From Hahella sp. HN01 (GTDB lineage Bacteria > Pseudomonadota > Gammaproteobacteria > Pseudomonadales > Oleiphilaceae): a DNA stretch of 64,000 bases. Positions within the stretch are counted from its first letter, which is position 1. Each line of letters opens with the position of its first letter. Location: NCBI RefSeq assembly GCF_018986435.1, contig NZ_JAHMIN010000017.1, positions 31,092-95,091 of the forward strand, written 5' to 3'. Under the pieces are notes generated by a model. That model was not told where the DNA came from. It ran no database searches and was given only the letters and a program-made list of their open reading frames with translations. Position numbers and translations under genes: made by a program. Positions 44,875-52,452 of this stretch are shown piece after piece.

Positions 44875-45666
44875 ATGCTCTATTGGCTTCGTCTCTTTTT
44901 ATTGCTGGTTTGCGCCGCCACGGTCAGGGCGGAAGAAGACCAGCAGGTGATTCTGGCCAACGGGGAGTGGGAGCCCTTTCTTTCTGAACGCCTGCCTCAC
45001 TATGGCTTCGCCTCACATCTGGTCACGGAAGCGTTCGCCGCCGTGGGCGTGCAGGTGGAGTACCAGTTCTACCCGTGGGCGCGCGCTGAAGCGATGGTGG
45101 AAGGCGGGCAAATCGACGGTTCGCTGCTTTGGACGCAAACGCCGCAGAGGAGTGAGTTTGCTTATTTCAGCGACGTGGTGGTCACCCAGGATGAAGTGCT
45201 GTTTCACCTGCGCGCACTACCCTTAGAGCCAAAGTCGCCCGCCGACCTGCTCGGCGAATCTATCGCCGTACCCCTGGGCTCCAAACTCGGCGTTTGGAAA
45301 GAGGTGGTGGAATCCGGACAGGTGACAGAGTTCGGAGTACGAGACGTCGAAGTGGGGATGAATATGTTGCTGCGACGACGGGTAGACGCCTTCCCACTCG
45401 CCAGAGCCGTCGGCTACAGCGCACTGCGTGCGCACTTTTCACCTCAGGAGCAAGCGCTCATCACTCACTCAGCCACCGTGTTCGACCGCCATGAATATCG
45501 GCTTATGCTATCCCGCAAGCGCTCCATGAACGCCAGACTCATCCTGCAGTTCAACGAGGGGTTACGCCGCCTGCGCGAAAGCGGCCGGTATCAGGAAATG
45601 GAAGAGGCCTATTATCGCGGCGACTATGACGCGCCTGACTCCGCAGCGCAAAACGATGACGACTGA
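44875..45666 (+). CDS. Periplasmic SBP family 3-like protein
   Basis: This 263-residue exported protein has a signal peptide (ending near TVRAEE) and a bacterial extracellular solute-binding family 3 fold (ANGEWEPFLSERLPHYGFAS, then YPWARAEAMVEGGQIDGSLL). This HisJ-like group in marine gammaproteobacteria often stands alone without ABC partners, as here. The ligand is unknown. It is convergent with the following oxidoreductase gene (18-bp gap). Confidence 0.8.
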   Translation: MLYWLRLFLLLVCAATVRAEEDQQVILANGEWEPFLSERLPHYGFASHLVTEAFAAVGVQVEYQFYPWARAEAMVEGGQIDGSLLWTQTPQRSEFAYFSDVVVTQDEVLFHLRALPLEPKSPADLLGESIAVPLGSKLGVWKEVVESGQVTEFGVRDVEVGMNMLLRRRVDAFPLARAVGYSALRAHFSPQEQALITHSATVFDRHEYRLMLSRKRSMNARLILQFNEGLRRLRESGRYQEMEEAYYRGDYDAPDSAAQNDDD

Positions 45667-45684
45667 ATAGCCCAGTCGAACAGA

Positions 45685-46833
45685 TCAGGCGCGAGGGAAA
45701 CGTCGCATAAAGCGCCTGTCGATAGCGTCTTTCCAACGCCATACCCACTCCCCCGCCAGACTGATCCCTCCTCGCGCGCCCACGGCATCGCGCCCGCCGC
45801 AAGCCAGCAAACTCAAAAAACGCCGCTGGGGTCGATACGTCCGCATCGGCAGGCCGCGCAGCAAGCGATGCAGGTTATCGAGCAAGAAAGGAGCCTGACG
45901 CACAGCGTACACGCCCGCCCTGGGCGTGGGGGACGCGTCAATCCAGGCGCAATCGCCGACGGCGAACACCTCAGGAAAAGCGATGCTTTGCAGGCTGGGA
46001 GCGACGCGAATAAAACCCTCGGGGGTTAAAGGCAACTCCGTCTGGGTTAGCCAAGGCGCCGCTTTACCTTGCGTACACCAGAACACTTGATCCGCAGGCA
46101 GTGTTCGCCCAGCCTTATCAATCAGGCTCTCTGACGTCACTTCCGCAACCTCAAAGTCGGCTTGCGTCTTCACGCCATAGCGATCAAGACGGCGTTGCAG
46201 CCAGCGCCGCATACGCCTGGGGTAATCCGCCACCGGTTCGCTGCGCGCCGCCAGCGTCACACGATGGGCGCCAGGAGCCGACTGCAACGCATGAGCAACA
46301 GCGAACGCCAGTTCCACTCCGCCTGCGCCGCCGCCCACCACGACAATATTCCGCACTGCCGGATCGACGCGCAGGCTTTCATAAGCCTCGCGCCAGCGGG
46401 GCCAAAAGTCGGCGATGGGTTTAACGGGAATCGCATAGTCAGCCGCTCCCGGCGTGCTCAAATCCGGAACGGCGCCGATATTGAGAGACAGGTAGTCGTA
46501 GCGCAGCGCTTCCCCACTTTCCAGAAACGCCATACGCCGCGCGCAGTCCAGCCCTTTCACCCGTCCCTCGAGAAATTCCGACCCCGACTGACGGCACAGG
46601 GCCAGCAAATCAATATGCGCCTGCGCATACTCATAATGCCCCGCCACCAGCCCGGGCAACATACCTGAATAAGGACTCAGCGGCCGTTCGGAAACCAGGA
46701 CCACCCGCACGTTCGGCAAAGGGTCCCTCGCCAACGCCAGCAATAACAAAGCGTGGGTATGCCCGCCGCCAAGAAGCAGTAAAGTGAGAGTACCGGATGG
46801 TTCAGCCGTCACTGTATATCGTCCGCAAGTCAA
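45685..46833 (-). CDS. FAD-dependent oxidoreductase, SelD-N-terminal type
   Basis: This protein of about 375-382 residues has two Rossmann elements (LLLLGGGHTHALLLLALA at the start and NIVVVGGGAGGVELA in the middle). It belongs to the NDH-2-like family that in some bacteria is fused to the N-terminus of SelD (TIGR03169-type), with the hallmark PLSPYSGMLPGLVAGHY. The SelD half is absent here and no selD is nearby. The start is TTG 46833 or GTG 46812. Substrates are unknown; a role in selenium metabolism or as an NAD(P)H dehydrogenase is inferred only by family. Confidence 0.8.
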   Translation of the reverse strand: MTCGRYTVTAEPSGTLTLLLLGGGHTHALLLLALARDPLPNVRVVLVSERPLSPYSGMLPGLVAGHYEYAQAHIDLLALCRQSGSEFLEGRVKGLDCARRMAFLESGEALRYDYLSLNIGAVPDLSTPGAADYAIPVKPIADFWPRWREAYESLRVDPAVRNIVVVGGGAGGVELAFAVAHALQSAPGAHRVTLAARSEPVADYPRRMRRWLQRRLDRYGVKTQADFEVAEVTSESLIDKAGRTLPADQVFWCTQGKAAPWLTQTELPLTPEGFIRVAPSLQSIAFPEVFAVGDCAWIDASPTPRAGVYAVRQAPFLLDNLHRLLRGLPMRTYRPQRRFLSLLACGGRDAVGARGGISLAGEWVWRWKDAIDRRFMRRFPRA

Positions 46834-46966
46834 TGAAATATTGCACTCGTTATCCCTGAATAATAGCTGGTCAGCAACCCGAAATACGCAGTAATCTTGA
46901 AACGCCTATGCAGTATTTTGGTGATGTGAGCTATCTTTCTTCTATTCATAGTGGAGGCTTATCGTT

Positions 46967-47950
46967 ATGACGGCTCGCTTATTCTGGCGCTTGGCGACAC
47001 TGCTCTGCATCCTCATTACGCCCTTGGCGACGGCGGGCGACATACCCGGCGCCGAGGACCATCCCATGGTGTCCCGTTATGCCGGCGCGGAAATCATCAA
47101 ATACGAAAAACAGGCTTTCACTGAAATATCCCTGGCACAGACGCCGATCCAACAGCGGGGCGGCAAGGACAAGAATCCCGGCGCGTTTCTGGAGCTGGAG
47201 GGAAAACTGACCCGCGTGGCTTACCGCATTCCCGAGGGACGCAGCACCCTGGAGGTCTATCGCAATTACGAGGAAGCTCTGCGCGGCGCGGGTTTCGAAA
47301 TCCTGTTCAGCTGCAAGAATGAAGACTGCGGCGGTAAACCCGCCGGGCGTCCTTTCAACGAAATCGTGACGCCGAAGGACCTCACCGTAAAAATGATGTT
47401 TCACGAGAAGGATCAACGCTACCTGCTGGCGCGCCTGACCCGGGAAGATCAAACCGTGCATGTGGCGGTGTATATCACCAAGGCCTACTCCATCGGCGGA
47501 CAGGATAAAAACCGGGTGTTCGTGAATACTCAGGTAGTGGAGTCCGCTCCCATGCAGTCAGGCATGGTGAAAGTGGACGCCGAAGCCATGGCGAAAGGCC
47601 TGGATGCAGAAGGGCACATCGCGTTGTATGGCGTCTATTTCGACACAGACAAAGCGGATATCAAACCGGAATCAGGGGAAACCCTGGCGGAAATCGCCAA
47701 ACTGATGAAGTCCCAGCCTTCACTAAAAGTGCTGATCGTCGGCCACACCGATAATGTGGGCGCGCTTGATTACAACCGCAGCCTTTCCGAACGCCGCGCC
47801 AAAGCCGTGATGGATGCGCTGGTAAGCCAGTACAAGATCGGCGCTGAACGTATGACCGCCTTAGGCGTGGGTATGGCGGCCCCTGTCGCCTCCAACGAAA
47901 ACGAAGCAGGCAAAGCCAAGAACCGCCGGGTTGAATTGGTGAAGCGGTAA
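46967..47950 (+). CDS. DUF4892/OmpA-family outer-membrane-associated protein
   Basis: This 327-residue protein has a signal peptide (about 1-23), a DUF4892 domain (about 30-200) and a C-terminal OmpA peptidoglycan-binding domain (about 220-327; LYGVYFDTDKADIKPES, HTDNVGALDYNRSLSERRA). It likely tethers the envelope to peptidoglycan. A GGAGG site precedes ATG. It is monocistronic, followed by a strong stem-loop. Confidence 0.88.
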   Translation: MTARLFWRLATLLCILITPLATAGDIPGAEDHPMVSRYAGAEIIKYEKQAFTEISLAQTPIQQRGGKDKNPGAFLELEGKLTRVAYRIPEGRSTLEVYRNYEEALRGAGFEILFSCKNEDCGGKPAGRPFNEIVTPKDLTVKMMFHEKDQRYLLARLTREDQTVHVAVYITKAYSIGGQDKNRVFVNTQVVESAPMQSGMVKVDAEAMAKGLDAEGHIALYGVYFDTDKADIKPESGETLAEIAKLMKSQPSLKVLIVGHTDNVGALDYNRSLSERRAKAVMDALVSQYKIGAERMTALGVGMAAPVASNENEAGKAKNRRVELVKR

Positions 47951-47981
47951 CCTGATATGACGCCCAGCGTTTAAGTGAGGT

Positions 47982-48019
47982 TTACACCCAAAGGCCAACA
48001 AACGGGCCTTTGGGTGTAA
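47982..48019 (+). terminator. 15-bp stem-loop after OmpA-family gene
   Basis: TTACACCCAAAGGCC and GGCCTTTGGGTGTAA pair perfectly around an 8-nt loop, 32 bases after the stop. No T-run follows. Confidence 0.7.
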
Positions 48020-48087
48020 GTGAAGTAACCGGCATCTCCGAATACGACCATCCCTTCTCTATGCAGCGATCCCAGTCTATCTCTACT

Positions 48088-48220
48088 CCGTTCGCCCTGA
48101 GCCTGTCGAAGGGCTTCCCAGAGAGCCAATCCATAGACAACGATCTTTAATCAACATCCGGGAAATCGGCTTTTTCCTGAGTCGCCCTGGAAGGCCCTTC
48201 GACAGGCTCAGGGCGAACGG
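48088..48220. repeat. REP-like inverted repeat (31/32-bp arms, 70-bp spacer)
   Basis: The arm at 48088-48118 (CCGTTCGCCCTGAGCCTGTC, then GAAGGGCTTCC) is the near-exact reverse complement of 48189-48220, differing by one C. The core CTTCGACAGGCTCAGGGCGAA is a widespread environmental REP-type element. The pair forms a REPIN-like dimer and its second arm begins the tandem array that follows. Confidence 0.75.
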
Positions 48221-48318
48221 GAAAGATGAGGACAGGTTCAGGGTGAACTAGGGAGATGAGGGCAAGTTCAGGGCGAATGGCGAAATAAGGACAGGCTCTG
48301 GGTGAACGGTGAGATGAG
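48201..48318 (+). repeat. Degenerate 29-30 bp tandem repeat, four units
   Basis: Units start at 48201, 48231, 48261 and 48290, each built as GACAGGYTCAGGGYGAAC plus a GATGAG-type tail. Lengths are 30, 30, 29 and 29. The first unit is the REP arm itself, and a fifth start (GACAGG at 48319) runs into a nested palindrome. It looks like a minisatellite that grew from one REP arm. Confidence 0.75.
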
Positions 48319-48366
48319 GACAGGGAAATTCAGAATGCCTGATAAATCAGGTGAATTTCCCTGTCC
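48318..48366. repeat. Nested palindrome between repeat array and mini-HisRS gene
   Basis: Outer arms GGACAGGGAAATTC and GAATTTCCCTGTCC (14 bp, perfect) enclose a second palindrome CCTGATAAATCAGG at 48338-48351. It can form a branched cruciform or RNA stem and lies 34 bases past the mini-HisRS stop on the minus strand. It may act as that gene's 3' end. Confidence 0.65.
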
Positions 48367-48399
48367 ATAGTGCACGGAGGATAATCGATCAGGGGTTAC

Positions 48400-49029
48400 C
48401 TAACACAGCATCAGGCGATCAAAGCCAATCGCGAAACCAATTCCTTGCTTGTAGGCGCCGCCGCCCACGACCTGTTTCTGCGCGCCCAACTTGGGTACGG
48501 ATATTTCGAAGCCATCCTCCATGTAGTAACTCAGCCCGCGCTTCACGGCGCTGAATACTTCATATTCCGAGGTTTGCAGCGACACCATCTTCTCCGCCAG
48601 ATCAATCAACTCTTGCCGAACGGTTGGCGTAGTGGGATTAATGACCTCGACGCCGAACTGAAAGAACTCCCGGTAGCGACCTTCCTGCGGCCGTTCATAG
48701 CGCCAGCAGCGCTCGAAATACCAGAGTCGCACGTTCTTTCTGCGTTTGAAGTGCTTATCCGCCACCATTTGTACAGTCGCCGTCCCTTCTGGACGCAGAC
48801 ACAAAGAGCGTCCTTTCTTATCCGGAAACACATACATCTGCCCCAATACTTCCTCGCCAGCTTTGTCCACATAAACTTGTGACGGCTCAATGGAAGGCAG
48901 AATCACCTCTTCAAAACCACTCGCTTCCGCCAGCGCAATCATCTGATTCAGCAACGCTCTGCGCTTCTTCGCCGTCTCGCCGCTGATAATGCGTACGCCT
49001 TTAGCCATACCTTCAATTTTGTATTCCAT
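48400..49029 (-). CDS. Mini histidyl-tRNA-synthetase-like class II core protein
   Basis: This 209-residue protein is a compact HisRS catalytic core: a motif 1 region (GFEEVILPSIEP, about 38-49), LCLRPEGTA (77-85), motif 2 (YFERCWRYERPQEGRYREF, 104-122), the HisA-like RGLSYY (164-169, with R164 matching the catalytic Arg) and motif 3 (GFAIGFDRLML, 198-208). The insertion domain and the whole C-terminal anticodon-binding domain are absent, and RGLDYY has Asp changed to Ser. It ends exactly at motif 3, so it is a designed single-domain protein and not a random break. Like HisZ or GenX-type paralogues it probably binds histidine for a non-tRNA or regulatory task. A His attenuator lies upstream. 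Confidence 0.8.
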   Translation of the reverse strand: MEYKIEGMAKGVRIISGETAKKRRALLNQMIALAEASGFEEVILPSIEPSQVYVDKAGEEVLGQMYVFPDKKGRSLCLRPEGTATVQMVADKHFKRRKNVRLWYFERCWRYERPQEGRYREFFQFGVEVINPTTPTVRQELIDLAEKMVSLQTSEYEVFSAVKRGLSYYMEDGFEISVPKLGAQKQVVGGGAYKQGIGFAIGFDRLMLC

Positions 49030-49061
49030 AACGGATTCCCATTCACTGATTTAAAAACAAT

Positions 49062-49094
49062 AAAAAAGCCCTCGCAGCAACGCTGGGAGGGCTT
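49062..49094 (-). terminator. Attenuator terminator (3:4 stem) of the mini-HisRS gene
   Basis: On the minus strand AAGCCCTC-C-CAGC-GTT-GCTG-C-GAGGGCTT is followed by TTTT, a strong intrinsic terminator inside the leader. Its 5' arm contains CTCCCAGC (49082-49089), which can instead pair with GCTGGGAG inside the leader peptide gene (49134-49141) to form an antiterminator. Confidence 0.88.
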
Positions 49095-49116
49095 TCTCAG
49101 TGAACGGGCTTAACTT

Positions 49117-49194
49117 TCAACCAAGCAATAGCTCTCCCAGCCGACGATGCGACAGTGAATGCAGATGCTTTGGATGAAGGTTGAAAGTAATCAT
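49117..49194 (-). CDS. His-rich leader peptide of an attenuator
   Basis: A 25-codon frame, MITFNLHPKHLHSLSHRRLG plus five residues, contains four CAT histidine codons (residues 7, 10, 12, 16). Codons 3-6 (ACTTTCAACC, 49179-49188) are perfectly complementary to the stop-codon region (GGTTGAAAGT, 49113-49122). Codons 19-20 carry the antiterminator strand. Stalling at His codons when charged tRNA-His is scarce would free that strand and allow transcription of the mini-HisRS gene. A promoter lies so close that the message may be nearly leaderless. Confidence 0.8.
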   Translation of the reverse strand: MITFNLHPKHLHSLSHRRLGELLLG

Positions 49195-49201
49195 GCCGGA
49201 C

Positions 49202-49229
49202 ATTATGCGTCCGAACAGAAGGATGTCAA
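49202..49229 (-). promoter_or_regulatory. Sigma-70 promoter of the attenuated mini-HisRS unit
   Basis: Minus strand TTGACA (49224-49229), a 16-bp spacer, then CATAAT (49202-49207). Predicted initiation at about 49194-49196 coincides with the leader ATG. Confidence 0.65.
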
Positions 49230-49267
49230 CCCGCCAGGCTGACGCCAGGCGTCGGAGCAATAAAGCA

Positions 49268-49306
49268 AAGAAAAGGCGGCGCCTCATAGACAAAGATCGC
49301 CGCCTT
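49268..49306 (-). terminator. Terminator of the methyltransferase gene
   Basis: On the minus strand AAGGCGGCG and CGCCGCCTT pair around a 16-nt loop and are followed by TTCTTTG, downstream of the methyltransferase stop and upstream of the mini-HisRS promoter. It isolates the two units. Confidence 0.75.
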
Positions 49307-49341
49307 GATTTCATTTAGTCGAGTCGTGTTTTAATCAGTCG

Positions 49342-50076
49342 TTATTCAACGCGTTGCGCCGCAGCGATAAAGAACATCGGCCGCTCCAATTCGACTTTCA
49401 GTTCCGGGCACTCCTCGATTTGCTCTGCGCTGGGACGCCATTCCTCCAGATGCTTCAGGGTGAAGCCAGCATTAATCAGCATCGTCAGATACGTGCCCAG
49501 AGTGCGGTGTTGTTTAACCACGCCATCCGCCAGCCAATCAGTGGTTCGTGGTCCTTCCACCAGATACTGATTGATAGGCCAAAGCGTGTTCTTGTGCTGG
49601 TCTTCCGCCCAGCCAGGTCGCTTGGGCGCGGTATAGATCGGATGCTCCGCGGAGAAGATCAGCCAACCGCCGGGTTTCAGGCTCTTGTACGCCTGCTCGA
49701 ACAAACCTTGCAGATTGGCGATGTAATGCAGGGTCAGCGAACTGTAGACCAGATCGTAGCTATTCTCGGGCAGGGACAGCGTCTCCAGATCCTCGCGCGC
49801 GTACTGGATATGGGCGTCAGAAGTCATCTCTTCCGCCTTGGACAGCATGTTTTGAGAAACGTCGACACCCAACACGCTGGCCGCGGACTGCTCCCGCGCC
49901 CAACGGCAGAACCAGCCAAATCCGCAGCCTAAATCCGCCACATTGGCGTTCGCTAACGGCGGCATCAGCGCTTTGATGGAAGCCCATTCCGGCGCGCCTT
50001 CCAGTCCCTTTAGGGACCGTGGCAGCTGGCTGTAGCCTTCAAAGAATGAATCGGTGTCGTAAATATTTTGTGTCAT
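49342..50076 (-). CDS. Class I SAM-dependent methyltransferase
   Basis: This 244-residue enzyme has motif I VADLGCGFGWFCRWAREQ, motif II LGVDVSQNMLSKA, and a Methyltransf_11-type core (SSLTLHYI, FEQAYKSLKPGGWLIFSAEH). It is similar to small-molecule methyltransferases of the UbiE/bioC-like superfamily, but the substrate is unknown. ATG 50076 has GGAG upstream; a longer frame to 50121 lacks a site. It is monocistronic with its own terminator. Confidence 0.85.
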   Translation of the reverse strand: MTQNIYDTDSFFEGYSQLPRSLKGLEGAPEWASIKALMPPLANANVADLGCGFGWFCRWAREQSAASVLGVDVSQNMLSKAEEMTSDAHIQYAREDLETLSLPENSYDLVYSSLTLHYIANLQGLFEQAYKSLKPGGWLIFSAEHPIYTAPKRPGWAEDQHKNTLWPINQYLVEGPRTTDWLADGVVKQHRTLGTYLTMLINAGFTLKHLEEWRPSAEQIEECPELKVELERPMFFIAAAQRVE

Positions 50077-50365
50077 GAGTGTGTACTCCGTTTGAATATG
50101 CCGGCAACGAACGGGATACAACTTCCTACAGGCGTGACGAAGCCCCGTCCGTTGATACGGCGGGGCTGATTTCGCAATTACGCGAACTTAGACTTGCTCA
50201 CGAATTACGGACGCCCCACCAGGAACGCCCTCAATTCGCGAAACAATATGAATATCAATATAAATCATCGCGCGATTATTTCAGGGGGAAGAAACGGAGT
50301 CAATGAAACCCGCCATCCGGCGCGCCCCGCGATCTGGCGCAAAAGCCCCTACCAGGCCAAGCCCT

Positions 50366-50893
50366 TTACGCCACGCTCACCTGGCCTACGTACTGGATCA
50401 TCCGGCCCTCTTTCTTCTCCAGTTTGAAGTCGCTGCTGGTAAGACGAAACTGCACGATATAGTCAGAAACACACTTGGTGTCGTGTATATCGCCAGGTAA
50501 GAATACCCTGCAGTCGCCGGGGTTCAGAGTGTCGCAACCTCTGCTCACCAGCCGGGTTCCGCCACGCTTATCCGTAATGGACTGGTAGGTGGACATTTCC
50601 AGGGCGCCATGCTGTAAGGCGTAAAGCACCCAGCCGAAGCCATGGTCATGAGGCGCGCGATACAGCCCACGGGGTTCGGTATGGGCCAGCAGTCTGAATC
50701 CGTGCTCTAGGTCGGTATACAACTCGACCATGTCGGGCCGATCGGCGTGAATCTGCGCCAGCCAAGGCTCCTCAGCGGAGGTTTTCGCCAGATCCTGCAG
50801 CAAGCGGCGGAGCCTTATTACATTACTTGTGGTCAAGCCATCCCAGCCCTCGCGAGCCGATTCGATAAAGTGATCAAGTGCGGTAGGTTGCAT
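50366..50893 (-). CDS. Cupin, cysteine-dioxygenase-like
   Basis: This 175-residue cupin has the metal-binding pattern PHDHGFGWVLYALQHGALE (two His plus Gln/Glu) and a second motif LPGDIHDTKC with one His. It loosely resembles cysteine dioxygenase or other small-molecule cupin oxygenases; the substrate is unknown. GGAGG lies before ATG. It carries upstream the same 20-bp operator as the MFS gene, and that operator overlaps the MFS stop codon. Confidence 0.75.
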   Translation of the reverse strand: MQPTALDHFIESAREGWDGLTTSNVIRLRRLLQDLAKTSAEEPWLAQIHADRPDMVELYTDLEHGFRLLAHTEPRGLYRAPHDHGFGWVLYALQHGALEMSTYQSITDKRGGTRLVSRGCDTLNPGDCRVFLPGDIHDTKCVSDYIVQFRLTSSDFKLEKKEGRMIQYVGQVSVA

Positions 50894-50937
50894 AAGTCCT
50901 CCAATGGGTTAAACAAGTCTTATTGATGCGTCTTAAT

Positions 50938-50957
50938 AGTTAAAGCTAACTTTAGGT
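50938..50957. promoter_or_regulatory. Putative MerR operator, cupin copy
   Basis: AGTTAAAGCTAACTTTAGGT, with a TAAAG-N4-CTTTA type dyad, recurs with changes only at the central bases at 52423-52442. It lies about 45 bp upstream of the cupin start and spans the MFS stop codon. Confidence 0.65.
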
Positions 50958-52373
50958 TAGTGTTCTTATTCCGTCCTTTTCTCCGTATTCCCTGAAATGC
51001 CAATACCCGCGCACAGCAAGACCAACGCACAGTACTAGGGAGACGCAGGCGTACACACGATGTAAGCCGGTTTCAGCCAGCTGTGAGGTCAGCGCACCAA
51101 GCGCCGACGCGCTGGTGACGCTATCGAACAAAGCGCTCATCAAGGCGGCGCCGGTCAGCATTCCCAGATTGCGCGCGAGATTCAGCAGGCCGGATATCTG
51201 TCCTCGCTGTTCTGGAGCAGCCCGAGCCATTAGTTGGGTGTTGTTCGCTACGGTGAAGATCGCATAGCCGATAGCGGTCACCATAAGACAGGCGACATAA
51301 CCGATGGCGCCCGTCGCGGCGCTTAACTGAGTGAGGCACAGAGAGCCGAAGAATAGAAACAGCACGCCGATTGACGCCATGTTGCTGCAATCTTCCGGCT
51401 TTACGCGACGTCCGATAAAGCTTGAGGTAATCATCACGCACACAGGACTGCAGCCCATTACCAGCCCGGTCATGGACAGATTCAAGCCGAGGGAAATCAG
51501 ATAAAACGGCCCAATCACCAAAGCGGTCATTACCGCCAAAGCCACGATGAACTGGATCAGATAACTCAGGCCAAAACGATAGTCGCGCAACAATGAAAGG
51601 TGAAGCAAAGGAGAGGGCTTCGCCCGTTCAACCAGGACAAAAATGACCAGCAGGACGAGAGCAAGCCCCGCCAGGAAAAAGCGCAGCAACTCCTCCTCCA
51701 GTTTGAGCTTAATCCCGAGCGAATATAGGAGCACGATTATCGCCAACAGAAATGCGCCCATCAGGTCAAACGGTTTCGGCTCCTGACCCGCCCCTTGCCT
51801 GGCGCGAGGAAGATAACGCACGACGAGCAATAGAGTAAACGCCCCCAACGGGAGGTTGAGCCAGAACACCCACCGCCAGTCTGCAAAGCCGGTTATCAGT
51901 CCCCCCAGAACAGGCCCCGCGGCGGTGCCCACGGCGGACACGCCCCCTATCCAGCCCATGACACGTCCGGTGTGCTCCGATGGCGCGATATCTCTCACCA
52001 AAGCCAGATTCAGAGACACCACAATCGCAGCGCCGATGCCCTGGACGCCACGGTACATAGAGAGCATTCCTATGTTTTCCGTCATTCCACATAGAGCGGA
52101 GCCCGCCATGAAAATACCCAGGCCAGCGATAAACAACGGGCGACGACCGAAGGTGTCCCCCAGACTCCCGGCAATCACCAGAAAAGAAGACAGCGCGATC
52201 AAGTAGGCGACAACCACCCAATGGACCTGGGCGTAGCTGGCGTCGAGGCTGGACACCAGTGCAGGCAATAGAATGTTGACGCTACTGATCGCCAGGGCGG
52301 TGAGAAAAGTAGACAGCAGCAACGCGGCCAGCGCGCCACGATATTCAGCGAGAGGCTCCACACTGTTGACCAT
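50952..52373 (-). CDS. DHA2-family MFS drug/H+ antiporter
   Basis: This 473-residue exporter of the EmrB/QacA type has about 14 membrane helices. Motif A is GSLGDTFGRRPLF, and the antiporter motif C region is GPVLGGLITGFADWRWVFW. It exports drugs or metabolites across the inner membrane. It is divergent from a MerR regulator with a shared operator (52423-52442), the usual efflux-MerR layout. Confidence 0.9.
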   Translation of the reverse strand: MVNSVEPLAEYRGALAALLLSTFLTALAISSVNILLPALVSSLDASYAQVHWVVVAYLIALSSFLVIAGSLGDTFGRRPLFIAGLGIFMAGSALCGMTENIGMLSMYRGVQGIGAAIVVSLNLALVRDIAPSEHTGRVMGWIGGVSAVGTAAGPVLGGLITGFADWRWVFWLNLPLGAFTLLLVVRYLPRARQGAGQEPKPFDLMGAFLLAIIVLLYSLGIKLKLEEELLRFFLAGLALVLLVIFVLVERAKPSPLLHLSLLRDYRFGLSYLIQFIVALAVMTALVIGPFYLISLGLNLSMTGLVMGCSPVCVMITSSFIGRRVKPEDCSNMASIGVLFLFFGSLCLTQLSAATGAIGYVACLMVTAIGYAIFTVANNTQLMARAAPEQRGQISGLLNLARNLGMLTGAALMSALFDSVTSASALGALTSQLAETGLHRVYACVSLVLCVGLAVRGYWHFREYGEKDGIRTLT

Positions 52374-52422
52374 AACGACACCACTTCCTCTTTAACTACC
52401 GTATTGAGGAAGTTACTATGCA

Positions 52423-52442
52423 AGTTAAAGTCAGCTTTAGGT
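52423..52442. promoter_or_regulatory. Putative MerR operator, MFS/MerR copy
   Basis: AGTTAAAGTCAGCTTTAGGT lies in the divergent MFS-MerR gap. On the minus strand TTGACC lies at the -35 and CATAGT at the -10 with an unusually long 19-bp spacer that contains the dyad, the hallmark of MerR-activated promoters. Confidence 0.7.
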
Positions 52443-52452
52443 CAATACCTTT

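Noticed and set aside
48201..48318. Possible CRISPR array
   Set aside because: The period of 29-30 bp is the whole unit; there are no unique spacers between repeats, units diverge, and no cas genes are present.
48400..49029. Truncated hisS pseudogene
   Set aside because: The frame is intact from a good ribosome site to a stop just after motif 3, the internal insertion is cleanly absent, and a functional-looking attenuator precedes it. Decay would not be expected to preserve these.
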